Assembly: GCF_023065955.2 (NCBI RefSeq)
Contig: NW_026622930.1
Location: 18,763,449-18,827,448 of the forward strand
DNA length: 64,000 nt
Direction: 5' to 3'
DNA from: Ursus arctos
Taxonomy: Eukaryota; Chordata; Mammalia; Carnivora; Ursidae
Of the stretch, positions 21,791 through 33,112 are shown one piece after another. Position 1 is the stretch's first letter; the number at the start of each line of letters is the position of its first letter. Position numbers and translations under genes: made by a program. Below the pieces are notes generated by a model, which did no database searches, was not told where the DNA came from, and saw only the letters and a list, made by a program, of their open reading frames with translations.

Positions 21791-21992
21791 GGGGCGCCTG
21801 GGTGGCACAGCGGTTAGGCGTCTGCCTTCGGCTCAGGGCGTGATCCTGGCGTTCCGGGATCGAGCCCCACATCAGGCTCCTCCGCTATGAGCCTGCTTCT
21901 TCCTCTCCCACTCCCCCTGCTTGTGCTCCCTCTCTCGCTGGCTGTTTCTATCTCTGTCGAATAAATAAATAAAATCTTAAAAAAAAAAAAAA
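21791..21992 (+). mobile_element. Young carnivore SINE (ursid-type)
   Basis: Head GGGGCGCCTGGGTGGCACAG, middle 'gcgtgatcctggcgttccggg', a CT-rich block with 'ctctctcgctggctg', tail AATAAATAAATAAAATCTT plus an uninterrupted A run. The direct repeat AAGAATTA (21,781-21,788 and 21,993-22,000) is the target-site duplication. The intact A tail and near-consensus body indicate a recent insertion. Confidence 0.96.
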
Positions 21993-22002
21993 AAGAATTA
22001 CT

Positions 22003-22170
22003 TATAAGCACATAGTGCTAGGCATTGGTGATAAATGAAAGGACCACAGTTCCTGTCTTCATGTATCTAAGAGTCTAAGAGTTACATAAGGCAAGCAATT
22101 TTAAGTGTACCAACTTCGAAAATTATGATAAAGTGATGTATTTTCATATAGGGATATTCAGAGAACATTT
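22003..22170 (-). mobile_element. L2 fragment (antisense)
   Basis: 'agtgctaggcattggtgataaatgaaagg' and 'cctgtcttcatgtatctaagagtcta' follow reverse-complement L2 (tgctaggcgctggggataca, ctgccctcatggagcttacattcta). The SINEs on both sides interrupt it. Confidence 0.65.
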
Positions 22171-22378
22171 TTTAAAAAGATTCTATATATCTATTTTAGG
22201 GAGAGAGAGAAAGAGCAAGAGCAAGGAGAGGAGCAGAAGTATAGGGAGAGAGAGAAATTAAGCAGACTTCTGACTGAGCAAGGAGCCCAATGCAGGGCTA
22301 GGTCTCATGACCTGGAGATCATGACCTGAGCTGAAATCAAGAGTCTGATGCTCAACAACTGAGCCACCCAGGTGCCCC
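22171..22378 (-). mobile_element. Carnivore SINE (antisense)
   Basis: It ends GAGCCACCCAGGTGCCCC, with 'catgacctggagatcatgacctgagctgaaatcaagag' inside. A diverged duplication 'tattcagagaacatttt' (22,155 region) and 'tatccagcaaatatttt' (22,379 region) flanks it. It is an older subfamily. Confidence 0.93.
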
Positions 22379-22444
22379 TATCCAGCAAATATTTTTAGGG
22401 AACATTAATATTAAAACTGAGAATAATAAATGTATGACACTGGT

Positions 22445-22600
22445 AGCCAAGATTTCTTGAGCATCTAACATGAACTAGGTGCAGTTTAAGTGTTCTTCCT
22501 TTATGAACAGACTTCTTCATAACCTTCTGAGATAGATACTGTAACTTTTTTTTTCCCCACAGATGTGGAAATTGGAGCATAGTTAGGTATTAAGAGTTAG
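22445..22600 (-). mobile_element. MIR SINE (antisense)
   Basis: 'cttgagcatctaacatgaactaggtgcagtttaagtg', 'ccttctgagatagatactgtaac' and 'cacagatgtggaaattggagc' match reverse-complement MIR in order. Confidence 0.8.
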
Positions 22601-22684
22601 TTTTGTGAGTAATGCAATCCACTCAAAGGCAATCACTTGTCCCTGACATGACAAAGAGCACTATATTTTCAAGAACTGTTAACC

Positions 22685-23110
22685 TTGGAAAATAAAATTG
22701 CCTGTTATTTTACCAGCAAAAATGGGTTTATTCAGGAATAGCAGAGAATTGCAATCTGAGACAGGCAAGCTAAGGCTGAACCGTAGGCAAGTCCACAGGG
22801 GGAAAGAGAGAGAGAGAGAGAGAGGGAGAGAGGAATGGTCTTTTATAGAAGAAAGGGGAGCATTGGAATGACTGTTATAAACAAAAAGTCCATTGGAATA
22901 AACCGTAAGTTCAAAGTATAGCGGCTTTTCATTGGCTGAGTTGGGACAGTCTCTCACTGGCTGGGCTGTTAGGAGTAAAGGGGATTAGTGGGGAGCCTTT
23001 TCTCCCCCTTCCAGGATAGTAAAGTAGTGTCCATGTGGCAAGTTGGGTGTGCAATTGAAAATGAGTGGTAGGACATGAGAGCTCTCCCTGCCAGCCTCCT
23101 GACACTATTC
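22685..23110. mobile_element. LTR-like block with GA microsatellite
   Basis: 'gggtttattcaggaatagcagagaattgcaatctgagacaggc' followed by 'ttcattggctgagttgggacag' and 'tctcactggctgggctgttagg' resembles the antisense view of an ERVL-class LTR (the 'cattggctgagttgtgac' type motif). A (GA)10 run lies at 22,804-22,830. The family is uncertain. The minus-strand frame at 22,679-22,957 crosses it and is not a gene. Confidence 0.5.
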
Positions 23111-23114
23111 TAAA

Positions 23115-24190
23115 AGAGATTTCCTTTCATTAATTTTCACAGAACCAAAAATATTGTGGGAATTCAGAATGCAAAAGACACTTATTGCAGAAGCCAGAAT
23201 TTATAGGACCTCATGGCCAATATTAATAATCTCTTCTTTTTCTCTTTCTTTATGCCTATAACACAAAGTCTATGGAGGCTTCTAAGTAAGAGTGGCCTGC
23301 TAACATCTGTGTTTTATAAGTACAATTCTTCATTAGTATTTCAGCTGATGACTGAATTGAATGAATCAGAGCAAATACCACAAATCTCACTTTGATGTTT
23401 TAAGCATGGAAGATAAAAAAATTCCCATGAAAAGTTTAAAACTTTTATTTTCTTGTGTCTTAACTACGACTCTGTTCTTTGACATTACGCATGAAGAAGG
23501 AAAACGGAACATTTAGTAAAACTTACATAGCCAATTTTATAAACATTTCCCTCTCTCTCCTTCCTTGAGGGCATTCCACTGTTTAATGCTATTTGTGACA
23601 AAAAATTACTTTTAAAATTAAGAGTCCCAATGTATTATGTCTGAAATCAGTTAATTCATTATTTCTACAAAAAAACCATGCTAAATGGTAAAATAAGAAA
23701 AGACATCAAGGTTATAAAAAAATTAAGATTCATAGGTAAAGAACTGGCAAAGTTATTTTTATCCATTTTCTTTAACTTGAGCTTACTCATTCTTGAAAAT
23801 AACTTACAAATTATTCCTTTCATGCAGCCTTCCTAAGTTACAATATACAGAGTGAATTCCTATCTTTTTTCACCCACAGAACATTACTAGCTATTATTGC
23901 ATAGGGTAAATTATTATATTTATGTATTCATTTTGTGATCCAATTTTTATTTAACATACCCAGAAGAGTTCCCAAACAGGATTTTGATATGACTCACAGA
24001 GAGTTGTAAATTACAAGATAAAAATACCGCCTGAGGAAAAAAAAAATCCTAAAATTAAAAGGAAAGAAAATATCACTGTTAAAAGCAGATGAAATCAAAG
24101 TAGATAAATGTATGAAATGTGTGCCCCAAAATAATATTTAATATGTGGTTTATAGTTAATTACTTTTGCATCTGTGTATTCTAGATATGA
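23115..24190. other. No recognised feature
   Basis: AT-rich sequence with no gene, RNA or recognisable repeat. Confidence 0.5.
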
Positions 24191-24194
24191 ATAT

Positions 24195-24292
24195 TGTTGA
24201 AGATGGGGATTGTATCTCATAGATCTTCATGTCTGGCTCCGAGGAGGTCCCAATAAATGTTTGTTGAATGCATGTACATATGAATGAAAAAT
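24195..24292 (+). mobile_element. L2 3' terminus
   Basis: 'gatggggattgtatctcatagatcttcatgtctggctcc' then 'cccaataaatgtttgttgaatgcatg' is the L2 3' end. Confidence 0.75.
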
Positions 24293-25600
24293 GAGTAATG
24301 ATCCCCTCGTCCTAAGACACTTTAGCTGAAAAGGGTGAACTACCATAATTAGGTATTGTGAAATTAGATTAGAATAAGGACATTTAACAGCTCTGTCTAT
24401 AACTCAAAGCTTTGCAATGGGAAATATAAAAGCAGCCATGTAACATCTAAATGAATATTATCCATCAGATTTGACATTTATTAAGCAATAGCAGCACGCC
24501 GGGCACTGTCGTAAACACAAACTCTTTCCCAGTGAACTTAGATTTATCTGTGCTGGCTTTTTTCCTGAAAAAGACTGATGCCATTTCATAGCAGATGGTA
24601 AAAGAATACAGAAAGATGACTTTAGTTTTCAACTTTTGTAGGCACTAGCTTAAATCAACTCCTTATACTGGGAATCCATCATGTTACCTGGACTAAACAT
24701 TCCAATTACATTCCCCTGCTTCTTATGAACAGGAAATAGATTTCTTTGATTAAGAATTATTCACCTGTATTGTTATTGTCGGGGTTTCTATTCTATTATT
24801 GTTATTGAGACCATTGTTTCTTCCCCTTTTTAAGTAGCATGTAACAGTAGTTCTCAACTTTTTTTTTCTTTTTAACACCACAATCTTAGTTTACTTTCAC
24901 AGTAGTCTAATGGGCTAAAATGAAACTCCTATTCTCTAAATATTGTATGGAAGTGGAGAAAATCTTGGTGAAGCCTTTCTTCTGGGGCATAGTGTTCATA
25001 AAAGAATCTTCTATGATGGGAATAATAACAATAGTGGTATAAATGTTTTTAATATATTAATTTTATGAACTATCACATGAAAAATATTTCCACATTCTCT
25101 ATCCTACAGATAATTTTGATACTGCATGTGTATATTACTGTAGACTAAACTATAATAAAGTTTCATTGGATTGGTAAAATTACTATTATAAAATTTGTAA
25201 TTTTAACATGCTATGATTTAAAATACAGATATAAATATATCTGAATTTTCTGTTAAAATTCTGATTTGTAACATTTACAGTGATTTTTTAATGTTTAAAT
25301 TTTAATAATTAAAGCTCTGTGGTTCAAGTAAATGAATCAGGTTCTGGCTTATTTAGGAAAAAAAAAAGGAAAATTGTTGGCGTAATTCTTGACTACCTCG
25401 TGGGAAACAAGATAATGAACTGTCTCTGGAAATGGAACCAAAATGATGTGGGAGACCTAAACAGTGCTGTATCTTTATTCTTGCTTGTTTCCAGCTACAT
25501 TCTTCTCTATTTTAAGAGAGAAATTTTAAGTTTAATTACCTAGAAGACTTAATTTTTTTTTCTATATCCATATGGTATAATACGACTGCCAGAAGCTCTG
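24292..25600. other. No gene; short MIR/L2-like scrap at 24,477-24,530
   Basis: 'tttattaagcaatagcagcacgccgggcactgtc' near 24,477 resembles an antisense 'tattgagcacc-tactatgtgccaggcactgt' motif. The remainder is AT-rich and unassigned. Confidence 0.45.
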
Positions 25601-27650
25601 AGAGAAGTCTTTATTTTAACTACTGTCAAAAGTAAACAAAGCCAGTCCCTAGTTAAAGTGTCAAGGATTGTACTGTTGTACTAGGGAACAGAGTCCAGTG
25701 TGAACTGAACTCAGATTTGTACAGAAGTAACTGGGTGGCTAAAAGGAAAAATAAAGAAGTAGAGAAGGGAAGGAGAAGGAGCTCAGTAGTAACAGAAAAG
25801 TGAAAATTTACAAAAAGTGGGAAGGGAGGGCTTTCCATGTGAAATCCATCTGGGTTTACTAACAAAGTTAGCCTCCTACCCTTCTTCCCACCAGCCAGAG
25901 ACTGGCAGAGAGGAGCCTCTCTTCAGGTGTTGGCTGGACAAACACTAAATTCTTTTAGCAGACTTGAGTTTCTCAGGCAGGCACTTCAGAGGAGCTAGGG
26001 TCATTTTAGGGATGTGGCCTTAAGCTGTTAGAAATCGTTAGTGTTTGCTCATGTCTTTATGGGCCAGATTTGAGACCTACTTTGGAAGGCAGCTCAGACA
26101 AACCTGGCTAGTTTGGTCAAGGAGAGAACTTTTGTCATTCATTTTCTAGAGGGGCTTAATTGTGTGGGTCCCCCCCCCCCCCGTTAAGCTATATGGCAGA
26201 AAATCGTTGCCAGCATCTCCAAAGTTAACATAACCTCCATTTTTTTGAGAAAGAAATAGATTTCTCTTTTTCTTTTATTTGTAAAATCACAGATGGTCCT
26301 TCTAAGGCCAGGTGCCCACTTCTGTACAAATGAACCAAGGAAGTAGGGTCACAAGTGTATTAACTTGGTGGCTTTTATAGTAGCTTTATAATGTGTAAAA
26401 TAATAATTTTTTCCCAAAATAGAAGAGGAAAACAGTATGTGGTCAGACCCAGGGTTCACAGAGTAGAAATAGTCAACAATCCTTACATTTGTTGATCAGC
26501 TGAGGGGGGTACTCCCTGAACTGTGTTCAGTGGGCTAATAAAGACAGCTCTCAGTAATACCTCATTCTTTTTAGCTTAATGGCCATGGGGAGGGCAGAGA
26601 TATACATGATGAGTAAGGAAGGGTATCTTTTTTACATAGACTTTAATTCTCCCACAGGTAGGATTTGAGAACAAATTTTGGTTGCCCATTATGGTCCCAT
26701 TTTTAAGTGCTCAAAAATATGTTGTGTTCCATTGGTTCTTCTATGCCTAATTCATTCCTTGTCAGTACTCTTTCACACTGTAGAGGCCTTGGGCACTCTG
26801 TCAATTTCTTACTTTAAAAATCTCCTTGGAATAGTTATTGTCTTTGTTTTAGGTTGAGTTGAATATATGGTATTTTTTAATTTTTATTTATTTATTTATT
26901 TTTACTGGCACACTATGTAGTATTTGATAGGCATATTGCATGAAAACCTGTAGTGGTTTCAAATGATACTGTTTATCTACAGATACTACTCTAACTGGGT
27001 TAGAGTAAGGCCATATCTCTTGTAGCATCAGTACCTTTCCAGTTAACACTTGCTGAAATTATAAGAATCTCAGCTGAAAACCTGGGTCTAAACCAGGGTC
27101 ACTGAGTCTGGACCAGGCCTGAATTTCAATTTTTTAATATCCAGCACCATGAGACTGCTTTAATTTTCTGCCTAGTTCTTTAGCAATTAGCAGCTTCTTT
27201 CTGCTTAATTTCTCTGCTTCTTACCTCTGGGAATTTTAGGATTAACAAACATTCCAAGAACAAAATCCTGTGGAATTATATGTTCACATTCCTGTTCCCT
27301 TTTCCTGAGGGTCTTGGCACCTGAGTTCCAATTTTGGTCTCTCCAGTCCCATGACACTAATAAATACTGTAGGTTGCTACTTTCTGCTGAGACTAAACAT
27401 CAATCTCTGTGAATCATCAGGTGTCTTTAAGAAAAAAGCTATAGAGAAGGTCAGGTTCACCTCACTGAGCCTCCCTCCATTCTTCAAGGAACTTATTAGC
27501 TCCTCAAATTCAGGCACCCTCAGGAGTTCTTTGATGCCTTCAAAATCTGGGTTTTGTTTGTTTGTTGTGTATTTTTTGGTGGTTCCCAGAGGAGATTGAG
27601 GGCCAGAAGCAGAAGTACTCAGTAGTATGAACCGTAGAATATCTAGAGAT
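25600..27650. other. Unassigned, somewhat GC-richer block
   Basis: This 2-kb segment differs in composition from its flanks and contains a C run at 26,170-26,182, a (TTTA)n stretch at 26,878-26,902 and long stretches I cannot match. The minus-strand frame at 27,377-27,676 (99 codons) has a less AT-driven composition than most in the window but starts and stops arbitrarily. The block could be an unrecognised ERV or LTR remnant or unique DNA. Confidence 0.4.
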
Positions 27651-27920
27651 TTCACGCCTGTAAGAAATATCCCCACACAAAAGGATGTACATACACTTCA
27701 TAATAGAATGAATCCATTCTATTAAATGTATATGGATTATCTTTACTGTCAGTGGAAATAGTAGGGAATTGGTGGCCTATTTTACTGCTGATTAGAGCTG
27801 TCACTGAGCCGTCAGCATTGGAAAGAAGTAGTAGAGGCTGAAGGAAAGATGTTTGGGATGGTAAAATATAATAAAAAATAAAATTATATGTGGCAAAACA
27901 GATATACAAGTAAAGAAAAG

Positions 27921-28120
27921 GGGGCGCCTGGGTGGCGCAGTCACAGGAGGGACCTCTTGGTTTCCGCTGGGGTAGTGATCTCAGGTTCCTGAGATGAGCC
28001 CCTCCTTGGCCTCCATGCTTAGTGTAGAGTCGCTTGGGATTCTCTCTCCCTCTCCTTTTGTCCCTGCCACTTGTGCTCTCTCTCTCTGTCTAAAAATAAA
28101 CAAATAAATCTTAAAAAAAA
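27921..28120 (+). mobile_element. Carnivore SINE, aberrant head
   Basis: It begins GGGGCGCCTGGGTGGCGCAG like a young copy, but the following 40 bases ('tcacaggagggacctcttgg' then 'tttccgctggggtag') do not match the usual 'cgttaagcgtctgccttcggctcag'. It then rejoins with 'tgatctcaggttcctgagat' and a normal CT-rich 3' part and tail. Flanked by AAGTAAAGAAAAG (27,908-27,920) and AAGTCAACAAAAG (28,121-28,133). Confidence 0.9.
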
Positions 28121-28134
28121 AAGTCAACAAAAGT

Positions 28135-29740
28135 TTATAATCCTATTAACAGATGATGACATTGTTTTGAAACAGTCTCATAAAATATTGAAAAGTTGCA
28201 ATAGGGGATTCCTCTCTCCGTATTATTATTCATAGAGCTCAGAGAAAATAGACAAATATAAAGCTATACCATACTACATACAGTCTAATAAATATTATTT
28301 TAAATGCAAAGTTATGTGAAAACAAAGAAAATTTCATCTCTGTAATGATCTCCTAATGTTAACTTATTAATTTAACTTTCCAATTAAATACATCTTGAAA
28401 GTGGAATAGTGACTTCATGTCACTAGACATTTCACATTAGAGTGACAAGTTAGCCTAAAATGTGTTATAGTGGAAAGAGATCTTTTACTTTTTAGCCAGG
28501 CTCTTGGGCACAGAGCAGCATAATAAACTAGGAAGGTGGAGGACTATTTAAAAGCAAATGGGCAAATCATGTAGTTGGTACCCAAGCCAACAGGTTCACC
28601 TTGGGAATTTTTCTGTTAAAACTTGAGGAAATTTTGTTATCTATTGTTCCCTTTCATTGCCATCCCTACAGGCAGATTCTTCATAGGAAGAGCTAAGTTT
28701 TTTGTTTTTTGTTTGTTTTTCGTTTGTTTGTTTGTTTGAGAGCAATGACTTTACAAGAACTCACACTCTCTCCCAGATGACTGAAAAGGAGTTTTTAAGA
28801 TCCATGGATACAGTGAGGTGATGGAGAAGTGTAAATTGAAAACAAACATGAAGGAAATACCCTCTTTTTGCTTTAAATAACGAGCATTGAAAAGATTGTG
28901 TCCTCTGGTAGGGGAAGGGAAATAAATGGTGAAATGTTACAATGTGGATTTGAAAGGGAGTTGTTTGGATGACATAAATGTGAAGAGGTCTCAAATTTCA
29001 ATTTGGCGATTCATATAGGATTCGGAGAAAAAGCTCTTGAGGAGAAATGAGGCTGGATGTCAGAACTTCATAGGTGCTGTTGATATTATACTGAGTTCTT
29101 CAAAGCACAGACATAATGATTACCATTCTGTGCTAATATTTGTCTGATAGCTATTCTCTGGTTTCACCAGCATCTTTTCATTTCTAGTAACAGTTATTAG
29201 TGATTTTATATTAATAAAATACCTATATAGCATGTGTATTTTATTTAATAAACTCTGTTTATTAGAGTATTAATAGACACTGGTAGAGGAATTTATCTGT
29301 CTTTTTTTTTTTCCCTGTCTCCATGTTTTCACTTCCCTTTGCCCCAGGAGGATATGGTCTTACTAGATTAACAGCTAACAAAGAAAGACTACAGTAGGGG
29401 TTAAAGTATTGTGTATGCAATTGATTATATTCTCAGTTACATTGGACATTACCAATAAACTTAGCCTAATGGGTTTTACTCCTCTTGAACCACTGTGTTT
29501 CTTTTTCACTAAAATGACATTGATTACATGCAAGTGATGACCGAAGTAGGAATATAATTTGCAGCTTCTCCAAGTCATGATATTGATAAAGCATTGTCGT
29601 AATACTATGTCTTCAGTAAATTATTTCAAATCTTCCTCAAATTTAAATCTTGAACATTGATTAATATTATTTGGGTGACTATTTAACATAACAAGTATTA
29701 TTATTATCATGATATTATTGACATTAGAATTATTAACATC
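28135..29740. other. No gene; low-complexity GTTT at 28,698-28,738
   Basis: Single-copy-looking sequence with a GTTT/TTTG run. The minus-strand frames at 28,761-28,994 and 29,375-29,578 show no recognisable protein. T11 lies at about 29,302. Confidence 0.5.
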
Positions 29741-29744
29741 TAAC

Positions 29745-30002
29745 ATAATTTTTATTTAGGTATAAAATACTAGAGAAAACTATACAAAACATTAGCACAT
29801 GGCCAATGAAATTTGGGCATAACCATCACTTCATCAAGAAATAGAACACTAATAAGACCCGAAGGCACTGTTTGCCACAGGTCCTTGTCACTATCCTGCT
29901 CACTTAAGGTAATCACTATTCTGATACACATTTTTTAGCGTATAGTTCTATGATTTTAGACAAATGCATAGAGTCATGTAATAACTGCCACAATCAGAAC
30001 CA
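29745..30002 (-). mobile_element. Old L1 3' UTR (antisense), left part
   Basis: 'tttatttaggtataaaatac', 'gtaatcactattctgat' and 'tatagttctatgattttagacaaatgcatagagtcatgtaataactgccacaatcag' match the reverse complement of an old L1 3' UTR. Confidence 0.75.
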
Positions 30003-30405
30003 GGTCCACCCACCCCCAAATTCTCTAATGGATGTCTGCTCTCAAGTCTTTCCAGCCTGTCCCAGAGAGAAGGGGTTTTGTTTCTTCCCCTTTCCCCAGC
30101 AGCTTTCCCTAGTGCCCCCCCCCCCCAGAGGCTTAATGCTTTTGTTCCATTCCAGGAAGTACTTTCTGCCTTTCCCACAGCTGTGTGCCCCCCACACACA
30201 CTGCAGACCTGTACCACCTAGGGGAAATTCTTTTGGTCTTCAGACCCCTGCCTCCTCTTTCAACATTCTCATGAGCACCCGTACAAGTTCACGGAGTAAA
30301 GCCTGCTAGGAGGCATGAATGATCCTTGTATCTGCAGTTCCAGCATGTCTCTACTTTCATCCTCCCTACACTTGGCCCTTAGCCATTCATTTAAAACAGT
30401 GGAAT
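30003..30405. other. GC-rich insert of unknown origin inside an L1
   Basis: A CT-rich segment containing C12 at about 30,116-30,127 and the texture of an LTR or non-repeat insert. It lies between two parts of the same antisense L1. Overlapping open frames on both strands (119 codons +, 89 codons -) are proline-, serine- and cysteine-rich and look composition-driven. Confidence 0.4.
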
Positions 30406-30409
30406 TCAA

Positions 30410-30597
30410 GGGCGCCTGGGTGGCTTAGTGGTTTAAGTGAATGCCTTCAGTTGAGGTCATGATACCCGGGTCCTGGGATCAAGCCTGGTGTTCAGTTCCC
30501 TGCTCAGCAGAGAATCTACTTCTCCCTCTCCTTCTGCTGCTCCCCCCACTTGTGCTCTTTCTGTCTCTGTCAAATAAATAAATAAAATCTTAAAAAA
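30410..30597 (+). mobile_element. Carnivore SINE
   Basis: Head GGGCGCCTGGGTGGCTTAG, middle 'ggtcatgatacccgggtcctggg', CT-rich region, AATAAATAAATAAAATCTT tail. It is an older, 'gggtcctggg' subfamily copy. No clear target-site duplication. Confidence 0.92.
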
Positions 30598-30830
30598 GAG
30601 AGAGAGAGAGAAACATTTGGGTTGTTCCTGAGGTTTTGAATAATCTTTCTATGACCATTTTTACAAGGACTTTGGTGTCTATAAGTATGTATTTCTACTA
30701 AACTCCTAAATCTAGAAGTGAAATTGTTAAATAATAGAGTACTCATAACTTCATCTATACTAGATACTGTCACTTTTCCAAGGTAGTTGGTAATTCGTAC
30801 CTTGAGTCCACTCCAAAGTATAAACTGACT
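30598..30830 (-). mobile_element. Old L1 ORF2 3' end (antisense), right part
   Basis: After a GA run, 'aaacatttgggttgttcctgaggttttgaataatc', 'aaactcctaaatctagaagtgaaattgttaaataatagag' and 'cacttttccaaggtagttgg' match the reverse complement of the L1 ORF2 C-terminal region. It belongs with 29,745-30,002. Confidence 0.75.
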
Positions 30831-31239
30831 CTACGGTTCTCCAGTGCTTTTAAGGAGCCACTTGACAATTTCACCCAAGTTTATTTAATTGTTCCTGGTG
30901 GGATAGTTGGTCTGACACAAGCTACTCCTTTTTAGGGAGATGCAGTATTTCATAATGTTGCTTTTAAATTTACAAATATAATGCCAATTATAATTTTAAA
31001 CAGACTTGACAATTATAGAAATAATGCAAACTTTAAAGTTTGCAACCATTCACGATCTGTATCAGTAAAAATTAACTTAATATTTTATATTGAAATGCAT
31101 TACTACCATTACTTTTATTTTAAAACTATAATTTATACAGTTCTATAACCTAACAAATCATCTCAATCTCTGTTTCTCACTGTCTTGTTTCTCTCTGTCT
31201 TTCTGTATCACTTCTACTCCTGTCTGCCTCTCTCTTCCT

Positions 31240-31478
31240 GTTGCTTGAAATATTTCCATGGTAACCCATTTCAGTTATGTACCAGATCCTGTCCACCCAA
31301 TATTCTACCACTGGTCAACTAGATGATTTCAAATGTTTCCCTGTTATAAATTATGTTCTAATCAACATTATTGTGTGTGTGCATGTGTGTATATATGATT
31401 TGTAATGTTAGTGCAAGTGTTTCTTTGAGTAAAAATTATTTGCTATGAAATTACTAAGTTGAAGTATATAAATATTCA
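31240..31478 (-). mobile_element. Old L1 ORF2 3' end fragment (antisense)
   Basis: 'atgatttcaaatgtttccctgttataaattatg', 'gcaagtgtttctttgagtaaaaattatttg' and 'gaaattactaagttgaagta' match reverse-complement ORF2 C-terminus. Its order relative to the next segment shows it is a different L1 copy or a rearranged one. A GT/AT run lies at about 31,370-31,396. Confidence 0.65.
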
Positions 31479-32600
31479 TTTTTTAAAATTTTGAAACAAT
31501 CTCAAACTTTCAGAGAACTTCCAAGAACATGTCCAAAAATTGTCTCCTTAAACCATTTGAGAGTAAGTAACTTCCCTGTTGTCCACCACTCCCCCATACT
31601 TTAGTGTATCTTTCCTACAAACAAGGATGTTCTCCAACATAACCATAGTAAAACCATAAAAACAGGGATAGTAGCATTGATACATGACTACCATCTAATT
31701 GTGAGACATTCGATAAGTTTGGCCAATTATTCGTTTAAAGTCCTTTATACAACAAAAGCATCCAGGTCAGAATTATGTTTTACGTTTATTTTGTATTTCT
31801 CTTTCATCTCTTCAAGCCTAAAATAGTTCCTTTGTCTTCCCTTGATTTTCATGACCTTGACACTTTTGAAAATAGCCAGCTGGTATGTTGTAGAAGGTCC
31901 TTTAACTTGGTTTTTCTCATGATTAGATTCAGGTCCTATTCCTGTTATAGGCGTCATGCTGTTTTTTCTGTTTTGTTTTGTTTTTTTACTGCATTCCCTC
32001 AGTTGGTAAACATTTTAACTTGTCCAATTATTGATGATATTCACTTTAATTATTTGACAAGTGTTCTTTCAGGTTTCTCCACCAGTGATTTCTTTTTCTT
32101 TTGTACTTTGCATTCTGTAAAGAGTTTCTTTGAAACTATTAAAATATTCTTTTCCTTATGAAATTTGTCTCTTTATTATTTTAGTTTGGGTTCAGGGTTT
32201 CTTATTATGCTCAGTAAATTCTCATCTGTAACTATTATTTTAATATCCCATATTTGGCTGGTGGGAGCCTTTCAAGCTTCCTTATCTGAACATATGACTA
32301 GCCTCATCATTTTTTTGGCCTTTTTCCACTTCTTGGTACAAGAAGTCCTAAGCTCTTGTATTTTCCCTTTACATCCCTGATTTTAGCCATTTCTCCAGAG
32401 AAATCCTAATTTTGTTTAGTGAAAATTAAAGCCAAAACTGGGGGCTCAGCAACATCAGCACTGTTAAGGTATCACTACTTCCCAGCCCTCTCAAAGGCAT
32501 AGCTAGGTTATACATGCTTGTTCATATTTATTTATCTTGATATATATATAGGTGGATAAATATAGAAATAAATGTAGTATAAAAGACTTAGATAGAAAGA
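31479..32600 (-). mobile_element. Long old L1 3' UTR (antisense)
   Basis: Consensus-order motifs over 1.1 kb: 'ttgaaacaatctcaaactttcagagaacttccaagaa', 'ccatttgagagtaagta', 'acaaacaaggatgttctccaacataacc', 'ttttcatgaccttgacacttttgaa', 'catgattagattcaggt', 'gtttctccaccagtg' and 'tgggagcctttcaag'. These form the extended 3' UTR of old L1M-type elements. The open frames here (128 and 71 codons on +) are chance frames in a UTR. Confidence 0.85.
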
Positions 32601-33112
32601 GATAAATAACTTTCCTCCATGCAGATGCTTTCCTCATCCCCATTTGGGCTTTAATGCCAAGTAAATGTCTGCTATCACTGGCCCTTCTGTAAAGATGTCC
32701 TCTCCACCCTACGTGGGTTGTAACCTGTCTCTGGGCCAAAGCAACCTCTCATTTCATATTTTGACATGTGTCTGTTTCATCCAAAAACTTTAAGACTAAA
32801 TATTTCATAAAGGGTTGGGGTTGTGGGAAGGAACAGGAGAAGGAGAAAAAGAGATGAATGGACATTTTCAAATTTAATGCAATACAAAATTCTTCTTTTT
32901 CTCATGATTGGGTAATATCAATCTTTTTAACACTTGCTAAATGATAGTAAATAAATAACAATTATTTTTGAAATATTTTGTATTCTTTAATTATGACTGA
33001 GGTTAATAGCTTTTTCATTTCGGTCATGTGTGCTTTTTTCTATAAGGAGTTATTTTTTATCATTTTTTTCTCCTTTGCTCTTTGTTTTTTCTTATTAAGT
33101 GGATATTTCATT
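32600..33112 (-). mobile_element. Probable L1 fragment (antisense), with unassigned start
   Basis: From 32,890 the text 'ttgaaatattttgtattctttaattatgactgaggttaatagctttttcatttcggtcatg' resembles reverse-complement ORF2 ('tgattactaatgaggttgaacatcttttcat'). 32,600-32,880 is not clearly assigned. Confidence 0.55.

Noticed and set aside
21791..21992. tRNA-like sequence in SINE heads
   Set aside because: The tRNA-Lys similarity belongs to the SINE promoter region. The cloverleaf is degenerate and it is not a tRNA gene.
29950..30309. Overlapping 119-codon (+) and 89-codon (-) frames
   Set aside because: Both result from a GC-rich segment poor in stop codons. No protein family is recognised.
31775..32161. 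128-codon plus-strand open frame
   Set aside because: It runs antisense through an old L1 3' UTR, which is non-coding.
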